The translations under genes were made by a program, and so were the position numbers. A stretch of 33,982 bases of DNA. It comes from Methanobrevibacter oralis. GTDB lineage: Archaea > Methanobacteriota > Methanobacteria > Methanobacteriales > Methanobacteriaceae. How positions within the stretch are numbered: position 1 is the first letter of the stretch; each line of letters begins with the position of its first letter. The notes beneath the pieces are model-generated. The model was not told the origin of the DNA, made no database searches, and was given only the letters and a program-made list of their open reading frames with translations. The stretch is from contig NZ_LWMU01000046.1 in assembly GCF_001639275.1 (NCBI RefSeq), positions 1-33,982 of the forward strand, in the 5' to 3' direction. Positions 1-8,339 of this stretch are shown here, piece after piece.

Positions 1-345
1 TTTTTTTTATTGATTTTTCCTTTTTGATTATTTTTTTTGTTTTAAATTCGTTTAATTTGCTTGTAATTGGATGTGTTTATTTTAATAGTTTTTATATTTG
101 TTTAAATTATTTTATGTTTGATTTTAATTTCAGGGAATATTTTGTGATGAAACTTGGGAAATAAATTAGGATAAATATGAAAAATCGAAAATATATATAA
201 AATATGATGATGGAAAAGTGCATTTTGTTCGTATTCGAAAAACTACTTTAGGAAGTATGATTAAGTATTCTTTTCTATGATTGTGGTTGAACAACTGTTG
301 TAGAGGCTATAAATTTTTATTAGAAGTGATAAGAAGGATAAAAAT
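1..345. other. T-rich stretch without an intact gene
   Basis: No open frame of convincing length or composition is visible on either strand. The first 130 bases are extremely T-rich. From about 150 to 290 short coding-like pieces can be read, but stops break them up. They probably belong to the decayed transposase that is more readable from 346 onward. I see no tRNA or structured RNA. Confidence 0.5.
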
Positions 346-657
346 ATGACTTTAACTAAATCCGATATTTCTCAAAGAAGAAAATTGCTTAATCATATTT
401 GCTGTGTTAGACATGAATGAAGACTTTATTGATGGAATTTACAATGATCCAGATAGACCTGGTCTTTATAAAAGATATTCAATGCTGGCAGGTGATACTA
501 GCATCTGTGATGCACCATAATAATTGGATACAGTGAAAAACAACTAAAAGAATTAAATAATCCTCACCTCAATAGATTAAAAAAGGAATTAATCAGATTT
601 ATCATGTATAGCAGATACACAAACAGATTTTATATTAACATCCACAATAAACAATAG
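346..657 (+). pseudogene. Decayed transposase fragments, IS4-like
   Basis: Three short pieces in shifting frames read like one broken protein. Bases 346-420 encode a Q-R-R-K-L-containing segment, 413-520 encode 35 residues including YNDPDRPGLYKRYSMLAGD, and 520-657 encode a basic segment with KKELIRFIMYSRYTNRFY. The 'LYKxYxxLAGDxSIxDxP' pattern resembles the region around the first catalytic aspartate of IS4-type transposases. That similarity is from memory and is not tested. The C-terminal catalytic region and the element ends are not visible. It abuts the left end of the IS1182-type element at 658, so it may have been interrupted or truncated by that insertion. Confidence 0.4.
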
Positions 658-1234
658 CAGGATGGGACATGAACTTTTTTAATTTTTCATAGAATTTTTT
701 ATTTTAAAAATTTTTTGCAATAATTTTATTTTTCAGTTGTTTTCTATTGTTTATTTTGTTGTATATTCTCTTTTTAAGTTGTGTCCTATTGTGTATAGTT
801 TAAACTCTGTATTTACTTTTTTTAAGCCTGTTGTTGTGAATTCTGTTAGGTGCATGTTTTGTTTCATGTTTGCAAATGGTAGTTTCTGCTGTTTTTTTGA
901 GCGTATTTTTGTAGATTTTTTTTGGGCTTCTGTGGTTTTCTATTTTTCTTTGCATTTTTATTTTTTTTTGGGAAATGTTTTCCATAGTCGCTGATTATTC
1001 TGTATCGTTGTGTTTTTACTGCAATATTCTTGTACTGGGCAGTTTTTGCATTCTTGGATCCAATGTGTGATTCTTGTTTTGTTTTTGTATTGGTATTCGC
1101 TTTTTTTTCTATAGTGGTTGACCAATTGGGGGGGAAGATATAGGTCATCATTTTCGTGATCATAGTTGGAAATTTATCTTTGGAAAAATGGTTTTTTTTT
1201 CGGACAATTATTTACTATTTTTTTCTTTTCTTGA

Positions 1235-1332
1235 GAGTTTTTGTGAGGATATGTAACCGTCAAGGTTGAAACCTTCTGATTATCAAAAACAGGGAAAAAA
1301 GAGTTTTTGTGAGGATATGTAACCGTCAAGGT
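1235..1332. repeat. Two 32-bp direct repeats, period 66 bp
   Basis: An identical 32-base sequence (beginning GAGTTTTTGTGAGG and ending CGTCAAGGT) occurs at 1235-1266 and 1301-1332 with a 34-base spacer. Repeat and spacer lengths mimic a minimal CRISPR unit. However, the repeat is coding sequence of the transposase pseudogene (LDGYISSQKL on the minus strand), which explains it as an internal duplication. Confidence 0.85.
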
Positions 1333-1734
1333 CCATGTTTTTTCAAGATATTCTGTGTTTTCATCTGTTGAATATCCATTATCTGCACTTACTTGGTAAT
1401 TAACAGGCATTTTCATCGTTATATTCCTGTTAAATTTGATTGTACTTGTTCCATTAATGGAACAAGTTCGTAATGGTCTGTTGGATTGTATTGTTATGTA
1501 TGATGCTAGGATTATTCTTTTATGTGAGTCTACAGCAATCTGTCCATTGTAATCCAAATTCCCCATTTTACCTTTTTTTATTAATCATAAAAATCTTGAA
1601 TCTGGATCATTTACATTTATTACATCATTTTTTCCAGGATTCTTTAAGCTTTTCTTCGAGTGTTTCAAGCTTTTTTGTAAATTTTTTTCAGGATTTTCTT
1701 CTGGATTGTTTTAAGAGGTTTTTTTTTACTTAAA

Positions 1735-1841
1735 GGGTGTCCGCCAAAAATCTAAAATTAATTTTTGAAACTGATTAAAACTACTTTAATTCAAAAACAA
1801 AGAAAAATTTGCATCAAAAAAATTACTTTTGGCGAACACCC
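1735..1841. mobile_element. 107-bp MITE-like element inside the transposase pseudogene
   Basis: The ends are inverted repeats: GGGTGTCCGCCAAAA at 1735-1749 and TTTTGGCGAACACCC at 1827-1841 (one mismatch). TAAA flanks it on both sides (1731-1734 and 1842-1845), consistent with a 4-bp target duplication. It contains no plausible gene. It was most likely mobilised in trans by a transposase encoded elsewhere. It interrupts the IS1182-type transposase, so it arrived after that element. Confidence 0.75.
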
Positions 1842-2633
1842 TAAAGCTCTCAATTTATCTTTGGTCTACATCATTTTTCAGAGGATTTTTATTGATTTTT
1901 TCTTACTGTTTTTTTTTGGAATTTTTGTTTGTTTGTTAATAGATTCAGGAACACTATTTTTCCAGATTCATCGCCCAATTCCAAATCTTCTTCTTGATCC
2001 AATTATAATACTTTTCTTCCAATTGTTCTTTTCATGATTATTTTTAATTGTTGTTCATTGGTTATTATTTTTTAAAGATGTTTTTACTTTAGTTCCATCT
2101 AAAACTCTAAATGGCGAATTTTCTTCTTTTGCAAATCTTTAAAGTTGTTTTAAAAGCTTCATCAATTAAATCAGGTATAATCCAATTTGAATCTTATAAA
2201 ATTGTCCCTATAAACTGGCTTTTGCATGCCTGCTAAGTACATATAAGAAAAATATCAGTTCTTGTTCTTCTCTCAATTTCACGAGAAGACAATCCACCAT
2301 CAAAAACACTCATCCAAACCAATCCTAAGCAATATTTCACGAGGATAAGCAGGTTCACCAGGCTTATCACGAAACTCCTTGTTAGCTTCGGAACAATCAA
2401 TTTGATCAACCACATTTTTAATAAAATAACACGGATGACCTTCAGGAATCAAATTACTCAAGTCCATAGGCACCAACATAGTCTGATTAATAGTATCATC
2501 TTTTAAAACCATAAATAAAACAACCATAAATATTAATATTTATAATAAAAGATTGTACTTCATAGTATATAAAATTAAAGGAAAAATAAGCGAAAAAAAT
2601 TTTAAAAATTAATGAGAGTCATGTCCCATCCTG

Positions 2634-3124
2634 TCAAGAAAAGAAAAAAAATAGTAAATATTGTCCGAAAAAAACCATTTTTCCAAAGATTAATTTCTAA
2701 CTATGATCACGAAATGATGACATATATCTGCCCCCCCCATTGGTCAACCACTATAGAAAAAAAGCGAATACCAATACAAAAACAAAACAAGAATCACACA
2801 TTGGACCAAAGAATGCAAAAACTGCCCAGTACAAGAATATTGCAGTAAAAACACAACGATACAGAATAATCAGCGACTATGGAAAACATTTCCAAAAAAA
2901 AATAAAAATGCAAAGAAAAATGGAAAACCACAGAAGCCCAAAAAATCTACAAAAATACACTCAAAAAACAGCAGAAACTACCATTTGCAAACATGAAACA
3001 AAACATGCACCTAACAGAATTCACAACAACAGGCTTAAAACAAGTAAATACAGAGTTTAAACTATACACAATAGGACACAACTTAAAAAGAGTATACAAC
3101 GAAATAAACAATAGAAACAACTGA
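2634..3124 (+). pseudogene. C-terminal fragment of IS1182-family transposase
   Basis: The readable pieces are the cysteine-containing ENCPVQ-type region around 2810-2850 and the C-terminal FANMKQNMHLTEFTTTGLK and LYTIGHNLKRVYNEINNRNN segments, ending at the TGA at 3122-3124. Frame shifts relative to copy A occur at A-runs. The N-terminal and DDE core are absent, so it is non-functional. Confidence 0.7.
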
Positions 3125-3199
3125 AAAATAAAATTATTGCAAAAAATTTTTAAAATAAAAAATTCTATGAAAAATTAAAAAATTTCATGTCCCATCCTG
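2634..3199 (+). mobile_element. 3' half-copy of the same IS1182-type element (copy B)
   Basis: From TCAAGAAAAG at 2634 to the terminal TCATGTCCCATCCTG at 3185-3199 this matches the reverse complement of about 658-1233 of copy A closely, with mostly single-base and homopolymer-length differences. It begins abruptly in mid-transposase exactly where copy A's right end stops. It is therefore truncated and oriented opposite to copy A, creating inverted arms of about 570 bp separated by about 1.4 kb. Confidence 0.75.
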
Positions 3200-3235
3200 T
3201 GGTGTAAAAAACTTAATTTCATTTTACATTAATAC

Positions 3236-3358
3236 TTTTGAATCATGAAAATTTGTTCTAATTCTTAAAAAAATAACTTTTCTTTCATAATTACTATTTA
3301 TTAGACTTAAACTTGTATAATAAGAAAAAATACAGAAAAAAAATTTCATGACTCAAAA
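3236..3358. repeat. Small inverted-repeat element (possible MITE)
   Basis: TTTTGAATCATGAAAATTT at 3236-3254 pairs with AAATTTCATGACTCAAAA at 3341-3358, with one substitution and one single-base gap. Similarity extends some bases outward on both sides. The interior is AT-rich and non-coding. It could be a MITE remnant or a transcribed hairpin; no target duplication is evident. Confidence 0.5.
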
Positions 3359-3447
3359 ATATGAAAAATTCAAACCACAAAAGTTTTTGAAATTGCCTAT
3401 TTTTTTAATCTAAACCTTTTTATATTTTTTAATTCTAATAATTGCTT

Positions 3448-4353
3448 ATGAATACAATTGAAACAACTATTTTATCAATCGTTATAATGATTGGTTTAGG
3501 TTATATTCTTAAAAAAATTGATTTTTTAAGTGATAAAGATATAGATTCCTTAAATAAAATAGTTATTAATCTTCTTTTGCCATGCATGATTTTTTCTGCA
3601 TTATATTCGGCTGATTTGTCTTTACTTCCTAAATTAAGTATTTTAACAGTTCTAATTTTAATTTCTTCTTTTATAACAGGAATCACTTCTTATTTAATAT
3701 TAAAGAAGTTAAATTTTGATGATAGGAAAATTTGGAGTGTTTTAATAACAATAATGATAGCTAATACTGCATTTATGGGATATCCAGTTAATTTAGGAAT
3801 TTATGGATCTGAAGGTCTTTTAAGAGCTATCTTTTGTGATATTGCTACAACTTGTATTTTTATAATATTGTCTTTTGCTTTGGCTTTAAAATTTGGAGGA
3901 TCTATTAAAACAGCTATTCGAAAAATTATTGTATTTCCTCCACTTTGGGCTATTATATTAGGTTTAATATTTAATTTGTTATTATTGCCAATTGGTGGTG
4001 TTTTAGAAAAAACAATTGATTATTTGGCTGGAGGAACAATTCCTTTAATCATGCTTTCTTTAGGGATTTCCATAGATTTAAGTGGATTTTATAGGAGTAA
4101 ATTCATGGTGTTATTCACAACTATTATGAAATTAATTATTTTTCCAATAATTGCAATATTTTTAGCTAAATTTTTTGGTCTTGTTGATTTGCAGTATAAT
4201 GTTGGAATTATAGAAGCTGCAATGCCATCAGGTATGTTGTCACTTGTACTTGCTATTACATATAAATTAGATCATGATTTAACTTCTGATTGTATATTAA
4301 TAAATACAGTAGTTTCACTAGTAACTTTGTCAGTGATAATTATGTTAATATAG
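3448..4353 (+). CDS. AEC-family (auxin efflux carrier-like) permease
   Basis: About 301 residues, almost all hydrophobic, with roughly ten membrane segments arranged as two halves. An N-terminal LILPCMIF-like patch (LLLPCMIFSALYS), a central NTAFMGYPV and the C-terminal EAAMPSGMLSLVLA are characteristic of AEC permeases. These carry organic anions such as malate, or other small solutes, across the cytoplasmic membrane; the substrate cannot be told from sequence. The ATG at 3448 is preferred to a TTG at 3442, because no ribosome site supports the latter. A TATA-like TTTTTATATTTT lies about 25 bases upstream, so the mRNA may be nearly leaderless. It is monocistronic and lies next to the mobile-element region. 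Confidence 0.85.
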   Translation: MNTIETTILSIVIMIGLGYILKKIDFLSDKDIDSLNKIVINLLLPCMIFSALYSADLSLLPKLSILTVLILISSFITGITSYLILKKLNFDDRKIWSVLITIMIANTAFMGYPVNLGIYGSEGLLRAIFCDIATTCIFIILSFALALKFGGSIKTAIRKIIVFPPLWAIILGLIFNLLLLPIGGVLEKTIDYLAGGTIPLIMLSLGISIDLSGFYRSKFMVLFTTIMKLIIFPIIAIFLAKFFGLVDLQYNVGIIEAAMPSGMLSLVLAITYKLDHDLTSDCILINTVVSLVTLSVIIMLI

Positions 4354-4653
4354 TTCGTATTTTTAATTTTTTTTATTGGATATAATTATTTTATTTTTGT
4401 AAATATTTCATATTTTGTTATATTTTGATTTAATTAGATTTTTAAAATAGTATTAAATTATTAAAGTCAGTTTAAGCCTTAGTTTTTTTATTATATATAA
4501 AGGTTACTCCAAGTTTCATAGAGAAATATTTATATATGTGTAGTTACAACAGTAGTATATCTAATAGTTTATAAAAATTCTATGAATCTTTTTTTTGGAT
4601 GTAAATTTTTATTAAATATTAGATTTATTCACTACTTGTACAAGGTGATTTAA
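4354..4653. promoter_or_regulatory. Intergenic region with hdrA promoter and ribosome site
   Basis: This 300-base AT-rich spacer contains no gene. A TATA-box candidate (ATATTTATATATG) lies at about 4527-4539, some 115 bases before hdrA, implying a long 5' leader. An AAGGTGAT ribosome site lies at about 4641-4648, 6 bases before the ATG. No stable hairpin or known riboswitch was recognised in the leader. Confidence 0.5.
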
Positions 4654-6645
4654 ATGGCAGAAGAAAAAAGAGATAATAATGAAGAATTAAGGATTGGTGT
4701 TTACGTCTGTCACTGTGGTGTGAACGTTGGTGGGGTTGTAGACTGTCCAGATGTTGCTGAGTATGCAGCTTCATTACCAGATGTGGTTTTAACTAAGGAT
4801 TATAAATACATGTGTTCTGACCCTGGACAAAGCATGATCCAAGAGGATATTAAAGAACACAATCTTAATAGGATTGTTGTTGCTGCATGTTCTCCTCGTC
4901 TTCACGAACCTACTTTCCGTAGATGTGTAGAAGAAGCTGGATTAAACAAGTTTTTATTTGAATTTGCTAACTTAAGAGAACAAGATTCTTGGGTACACAT
5001 GAACCAACCGGTAGAAGCTACCGAAAAAGCAAAAGACTTAGTTCGTATGGCTGTTGCTAAAGCAAGATTACTCGAACCATTAGAAGCTACTAAAGTAGCA
5101 GTAGATAACAAAGCATTAGTTATTGGTGGTGGAGTATGTGGTATTCAAACTGCTTTAGATTTAGGTGATATGGGATTCAAAACTTACATGGTAGAGAAAA
5201 ATCCTACTATTGGAGGTAGGATGGGACAATTAGATAAAACATTCCCAACTCTTGACTGTTCTATGTGTATTTTAGCACCAAAAATGGTAGACGCATACAA
5301 ACATGAAAATATTGAATTGATTTCTTATGCGGAAGTAGAAGAAGTAGATGGATACATCGGAAACTTCCATGTTACTATTGGTAAAAAAGCAAGATATGTT
5401 ATTGAAGAAGACTGTACTGGATGTGGATCTTGTGTAGAAGCTTGTCCAATTGAAATACCTAATTACTATGATGAAGGTGTAGGTATGGTAAAAGCTGCAT
5501 ACATTCCTTTCCCTCAAGCTGTACCATTATGTGCAACTATTGATAAAGATTACTGTATTGAATGTATGTTATGTGACCAAGCATGTGAACGTGGTGCAAT
5601 TGACCACAATCAACAACCATCTAAAATTGAATTAGATGTTGGTACTATTATTGCAGCTATTGGATACGATCCATTTGACCCATCTGGAATATATCAATAT
5701 GGGTACGGACGTTTCAGTAATGTAATCACTGCTATGGAAATTGAAAGAATGATTAATGCATCTGGTCCTACTGGAGGACATGTTGTAAAACCTTCCGACG
5801 GTATCGAACCAAAACGTATTGCATTCATCCATTGTGTTGGTTCAAGAGATGAACAAATAGGTAAACCTTACTGTTCAAGAGTATGTTGTATGTACTCTAT
5901 GAAAAATGCTCAATTATGTATTGATCATGAACCAGATACTGAAGTTACATGTTATTACATGGATATTCGTGCATTTGGTAAAGGATATGAAGAGTTTTAT
6001 AAAACTTCTCAAGAAAAATACGGAATTGAATTTGTTAGAGGTAAACCTGCAGCAATCTTCGAAAATGATGATTTAACTTTAACTATCAGAGCAGAAGACA
6101 CTTTACTTGGAAAAGTAACCGAATACACTTATGATTTAGTTGTATTAAGTGTTGGTCTTGAACACTCTGAAGGATCTGAAGAACTCAGACAAACTTTAGG
6201 TGTTTCCAAATCCGCAGATGGATTCTACATGGAAGCTCACCCTAAACTTAGACCTGTTGACACTTTAACTGACGGTGTTTACATTGCTGGTGTAGCTCAA
6301 GGTCCTAAAGATATTCCTGATTCTGTAGCACAAGGTTCAGCTGCTGCTTCTAGAGCTGCTATTCCAATGGCTAAAGGTCAAGTGGAAATTGAACCTATTA
6401 TTGCAAGTACAGACGAAGGTGTCTGTGGTGCTTGTGAAGTATGTGTTGAATTATGTCCATATGGAGCTATTTCCATTGTTGGAGCTGTTGGTGGAGGATC
6501 ACACGCACAAATTAACTCTGCATTATGTAAAGGATGTGGTACTTGTGTAGGCGCATGTCCATCTGGAGCTATGGATCAACAACACTTCAAAACCGATCAA
6601 ATCATGGCACAAATCAGTGCTGCTCTTGAAGACATAGGTAAATAG
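4654..6645 (+). CDS. hdrA: CoB-CoM heterodisulfide reductase, subunit A
   Basis: HdrA is the FAD-carrying, flavin-bifurcating subunit of the cytoplasmic HdrABC-MvhADG complex, which couples CoM-S-S-CoB reduction to ferredoxin reduction. At 663 residues it is full length. It has an N-terminal CHCGVNVGG motif (19-26), a dinucleotide fold VIGGGVCG (156-163), the LDCSMC cysteines (200-205), two central ferredoxin clusters ([11 protein letters not shown], 254-264, and [11 protein letters not shown], 301-311), a VCCMYSMK motif (410-417) and two C-terminal ferredoxin clusters ([11 protein letters not shown], 591-601, and [11 protein letters not shown], 625-635). The GGTGAT ribosome site fixes the ATG. 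It stands alone; hdrB and hdrC are not in the window. Its codon choice is visibly more selective than that of its neighbours, as expected for a very highly expressed gene. All usual cysteines are cysteine codons, with no in-frame TGA suggesting selenocysteine. Confidence 0.97.
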   Translation: MAEEKRDNNEELRIGVYVCHCGVNVGGVVDCPDVAEYAASLPDVVLTKDYKYMCSDPGQSMIQEDIKEHNLNRIVVAACSPRLHEPTFRRCVEEAGLNKFLFEFANLREQDSWVHMNQPVEATEKAKDLVRMAVAKARLLEPLEATKVAVDNKALVIGGGVCGIQTALDLGDMGFKTYMVEKNPTIGGRMGQLDKTFPTLDCSMCILAPKMVDAYKHENIELISYAEVEEVDGYIGNFHVTIGKKARYVIEEDCTGCGSCVEACPIEIPNYYDEGVGMVKAAYIPFPQAVPLCATIDKDYCIECMLCDQACERGAIDHNQQPSKIELDVGTIIAAIGYDPFDPSGIYQYGYGRFSNVITAMEIERMINASGPTGGHVVKPSDGIEPKRIAFIHCVGSRDEQIGKPYCSRVCCMYSMKNAQLCIDHEPDTEVTCYYMDIRAFGKGYEEFYKTSQEKYGIEFVRGKPAAIFENDDLTLTIRAEDTLLGKVTEYTYDLVVLSVGLEHSEGSEELRQTLGVSKSADGFYMEAHPKLRPVDTLTDGVYIAGVAQGPKDIPDSVAQGSAAASRAAIPMAKGQVEIEPIIASTDEGVCGACEVCVELCPYGAISIVGAVGGGSHAQINSALCKGCGTCVGACPSGAMDQQHFKTDQIMAQISAALEDIGK

Positions 6646-6677
6646 ATAGAGAAAACTTCTCTATTCTATTTTTTTTA
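6646..6677 (+). terminator. Hairpin plus T-run after hdrA
   Basis: TAGAGAA (6647-6653) pairs perfectly with TTCTCTA (6657-6663) over a 3-base loop, followed by a TATTTTTTTT run. It starts 2 bases after the hdrA stop and resembles an intrinsic terminator or 3'-end stabiliser. Confidence 0.7.
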
Positions 6678-6814
6678 ATCAAAACTAATTAATTTTTATT
6701 TAAATTTAACATTTCTAATTTTTAGTGAGGATTATCACTTTTACTCTTTTTTAAGACTTAAAATTAATTGATAAAATTAACATATTTAATTTCATAACTT
6801 TAAGTAGAATTTTC

Positions 6815-6988
6815 GGCTCTTTCAAAAACTTGTGTGATTTAGCCTTAGCAGGTTTTTTTTACTAAAAACTTTTTCTTAATATTTGGCTTTATTTTTATAA
6901 TTTAACTCTAATGAATAGCTTATTGTGAAAAATTTAAGTGAATAATTTAATCAAAAAATAATTTATCACATAAGTTTTTTAAAGTGCC
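6815..6988. repeat. 174-bp MITE-like inverted-repeat element
   Basis: A 24-base arm at 6815-6838 (starting GGCTCTTTCAAAAACTTG) is complementary to 6965-6988 (ending AAGTTTTTTAAAGTGCC) with 3 mismatches. The interior is AT-rich and non-coding. The right arm and its flank (through TGCCTATTTTT) recur with 26 of 30 bases matching at 3375-3404, upstream of the AEC permease. Dispersed copies favour a mobile element over a gene-specific regulator. No clear target duplication is seen. Confidence 0.6.
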
Positions 6989-7064
6989 TATTTTTCACAA
7001 ATCTTATATTATATAATTAACATAAACCTATTCATAATTGTTAATTGGATATAAGGTGTAGTAG
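6989..7064 (+). promoter_or_regulatory. glyA promoter and ribosome site
   Basis: A TATA-box candidate (TTATATTATATAA) lies at about 7004-7016, and an AAGGTG ribosome site at about 7053-7058 precedes the glyA ATG. The rest of the hdrA-glyA spacer (6646-7064) is the terminator and the inverted-repeat element. Confidence 0.5.
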
Positions 7065-8333
7065 ATGACTAATTATCATGATGAAATCATAAACTTAGAA
7101 AATATTGCAAAAAAACATACTAATTATATGAAAAACAGTATAAATCTCATTGCTTCAGAAAATGTAACAAGTGTGGAAGTTACTGAAGCTGTAGCGTCAG
7201 ATTTTGCTCATAGATATGCTGAAGGACAAGCTTTTGAAAGATTATATGAAGGTTGTCAATATATTGATGAAATTGAAGATATTACAAAAAGGCTTTCTAG
7301 AAAAGTTTATAATGTTGAATATGCTAATGTTCAACCTATTTCAGGAGTAACTGCTAATATAGCAGCATTTTTTGGATTTTCTAATGTTGGTGATAAGGTA
7401 ATAGCTTTAGAAGTTCCTTCAGGAGGACATATTAGTCATGCCAATGTTAGTGCAGCTGGAATTTGTGGTTTAAAAACTATTTCACAACCTTTTGATAAAG
7501 AAACTATGAATATTGATATTGATGCAATGAATAAAAAAATCCTCGAAGAAAAACCAAAAATTGTTCTTTTCGGAGGAAGTTTATTTTTATTTCCACATCC
7601 TGTATCTGAAGCTCGTGAAGCAGCTGATGAAGTTGGAGCTAAAATCATGTATGATGGAGCACATGTTTTAGGGCTTATTGCTGGAGGACAATTCCAACAA
7701 CCTATTGAAGAGGGTGCAGATATTATGATGGGAAGTACTCATAAAACATTTCCTGGACCACAAGGGGGAATTATCCTTTCTAATGTTGATAATGAACAAA
7801 TAATTGATAATGCAGTATTTCCAGGTGTAGTAAGTAATCATCACTTACATCATTTATTAGGTTTAGGTATTGCTACTGCTGAAATGTTAGAATTTGGTGA
7901 GGATTATGCTAAACAAATTATCAAAAACTCACAAGCTTTAGCTCAAGGATTATATGAACGTGGTTTCGATGTATTATGTGAAGATCAAGGATTTACAAAA
8001 TCTCATCAAGTTGCTGTTGATTTAAGAAACATTAGAAGTGCTTCTGATATTGCAAAAGATTTAGCTAATAATAATGTTGTATTAAATAAAAACCTCTTAC
8101 CAGGGGATAATGTGGATAATAGTGATAATCCATCTGGTATTAGAATTGGTACTCAAGAAATTACTAGAAGAGGTTTAAAAGAAAAAGAAATGGATGAAGT
8201 CGCTGAATTCATAAAACGTGTTGCTGTTGATATGGAAAATATCAGAGATGAAGTTACTGAATTCATGAGTCAATACACAACATTAGATTACGCATTCTCT
8301 GATAGAGAAGCTTATGAATATCATAGATTATAG
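7065..8333 (+). CDS. glyA: Serine hydroxymethyltransferase
   Basis: A cytosolic PLP enzyme that interconverts serine and glycine with transfer of a one-carbon unit. In methanogens the carrier is tetrahydromethanopterin rather than folate. It has 422 residues, the archaeal length. The PLP lysine is K227 in [13 protein letters not shown] (223-235). D197 and H200 lie in MYDGAH, and the N-terminal INLIASEN and RYAEG motifs are present. An AAGGTG ribosome site supports the ATG. The next gene (DmrX-like) begins 6 bases after the stop, so the two are probably co-transcribed and both act in tetrahydromethanopterin metabolism. Confidence 0.96.
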   Translation: MTNYHDEIINLENIAKKHTNYMKNSINLIASENVTSVEVTEAVASDFAHRYAEGQAFERLYEGCQYIDEIEDITKRLSRKVYNVEYANVQPISGVTANIAAFFGFSNVGDKVIALEVPSGGHISHANVSAAGICGLKTISQPFDKETMNIDIDAMNKKILEEKPKIVLFGGSLFLFPHPVSEAREAADEVGAKIMYDGAHVLGLIAGGQFQQPIEEGADIMMGSTHKTFPGPQGGIILSNVDNEQIIDNAVFPGVVSNHHLHHLLGLGIATAEMLEFGEDYAKQIIKNSQALAQGLYERGFDVLCEDQGFTKSHQVAVDLRNIRSASDIAKDLANNNVVLNKNLLPGDNVDNSDNPSGIRIGTQEITRRGLKEKEMDEVAEFIKRVAVDMENIRDEVTEFMSQYTTLDYAFSDREAYEYHRL

Positions 8334-8339
8334 ATAAAA

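Larger units (their letters stand above)
733..2527 (-). pseudogene. IS1182-family transposase pseudogene
   Basis: The start codon is probably the ATG at 2527. The N-terminus (LVPMDLSNLIPEGHPCYFI, then a PAYPREILLRI segment) is the typical IS1182 start. In another frame DGGLSSREIERRTRTD follows at about 2300. The central part is at about 1380-1600, with DPDSRF, then LDYNGQIAVDSHKRIILASY and MPVNYQVSADNGYSTDENTE, matching the catalytic 'VDxD...ADxGYxSEEN' core. A cysteine-bearing segment (CKNCPVQEYCSKN) and the C-terminal LTEFTTTGLK / TIGHNLKRIYN motifs lie at about 750-1090. Several frameshifts, many at homopolymers, plus stops, a MITE-like insertion (1735-1841) and a 66-bp duplication destroy the frame. 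It cannot make a full transposase. Confidence 0.75.
658..2633 (-). mobile_element. Degenerate IS1182-family insertion sequence (copy A)
   Basis: The element is bounded by a 15-bp perfect inverted repeat: CAGGATGGGACATGA at 658-672 and its complement TCATGTCCCATCCTG at 2619-2633. Between them the minus strand carries a broken IS1182-type transposase. The length is about 2.0 kb, or about 1.8 kb after subtracting a 107-bp internal insertion and a 66-bp internal duplication, which fits the family. No clear target duplication can be seen, because the right flank is directly joined to a second partial copy. The same 15-bp end recurs at 3185-3199. The element looks immobile. Confidence 0.75.

Noticed and set aside
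737-994. Phe-rich plus-strand frame of 85 codons
   Set aside because: It is the complement of the transposase C-terminal region, has no ribosome site, and its composition reflects A-rich coding on the other strand.
1235-1332. CRISPR array with two 32-bp repeats
   Set aside because: Only two repeats, which are coding sequence of the transposase pseudogene; no leader and no cas genes in the window.
1765-2037. Plus-strand hydrophobic frame overlapping the MITE
   Set aside because: It is antisense to the transposase pseudogene and crosses the MITE boundary, so it is accidental.
5272-5517. Cysteine/Tyr-rich minus-strand frame within hdrA
   Set aside because: Antisense to ferredoxin-cluster coding sequence; no independent support.
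6646-7064. Riboswitch or structured RNA between hdrA and glyA
   Set aside because: No recognisable riboswitch core (I looked for glycine-, SAM- and THF-type features); the structure present is explained by a terminator and an inverted-repeat element.
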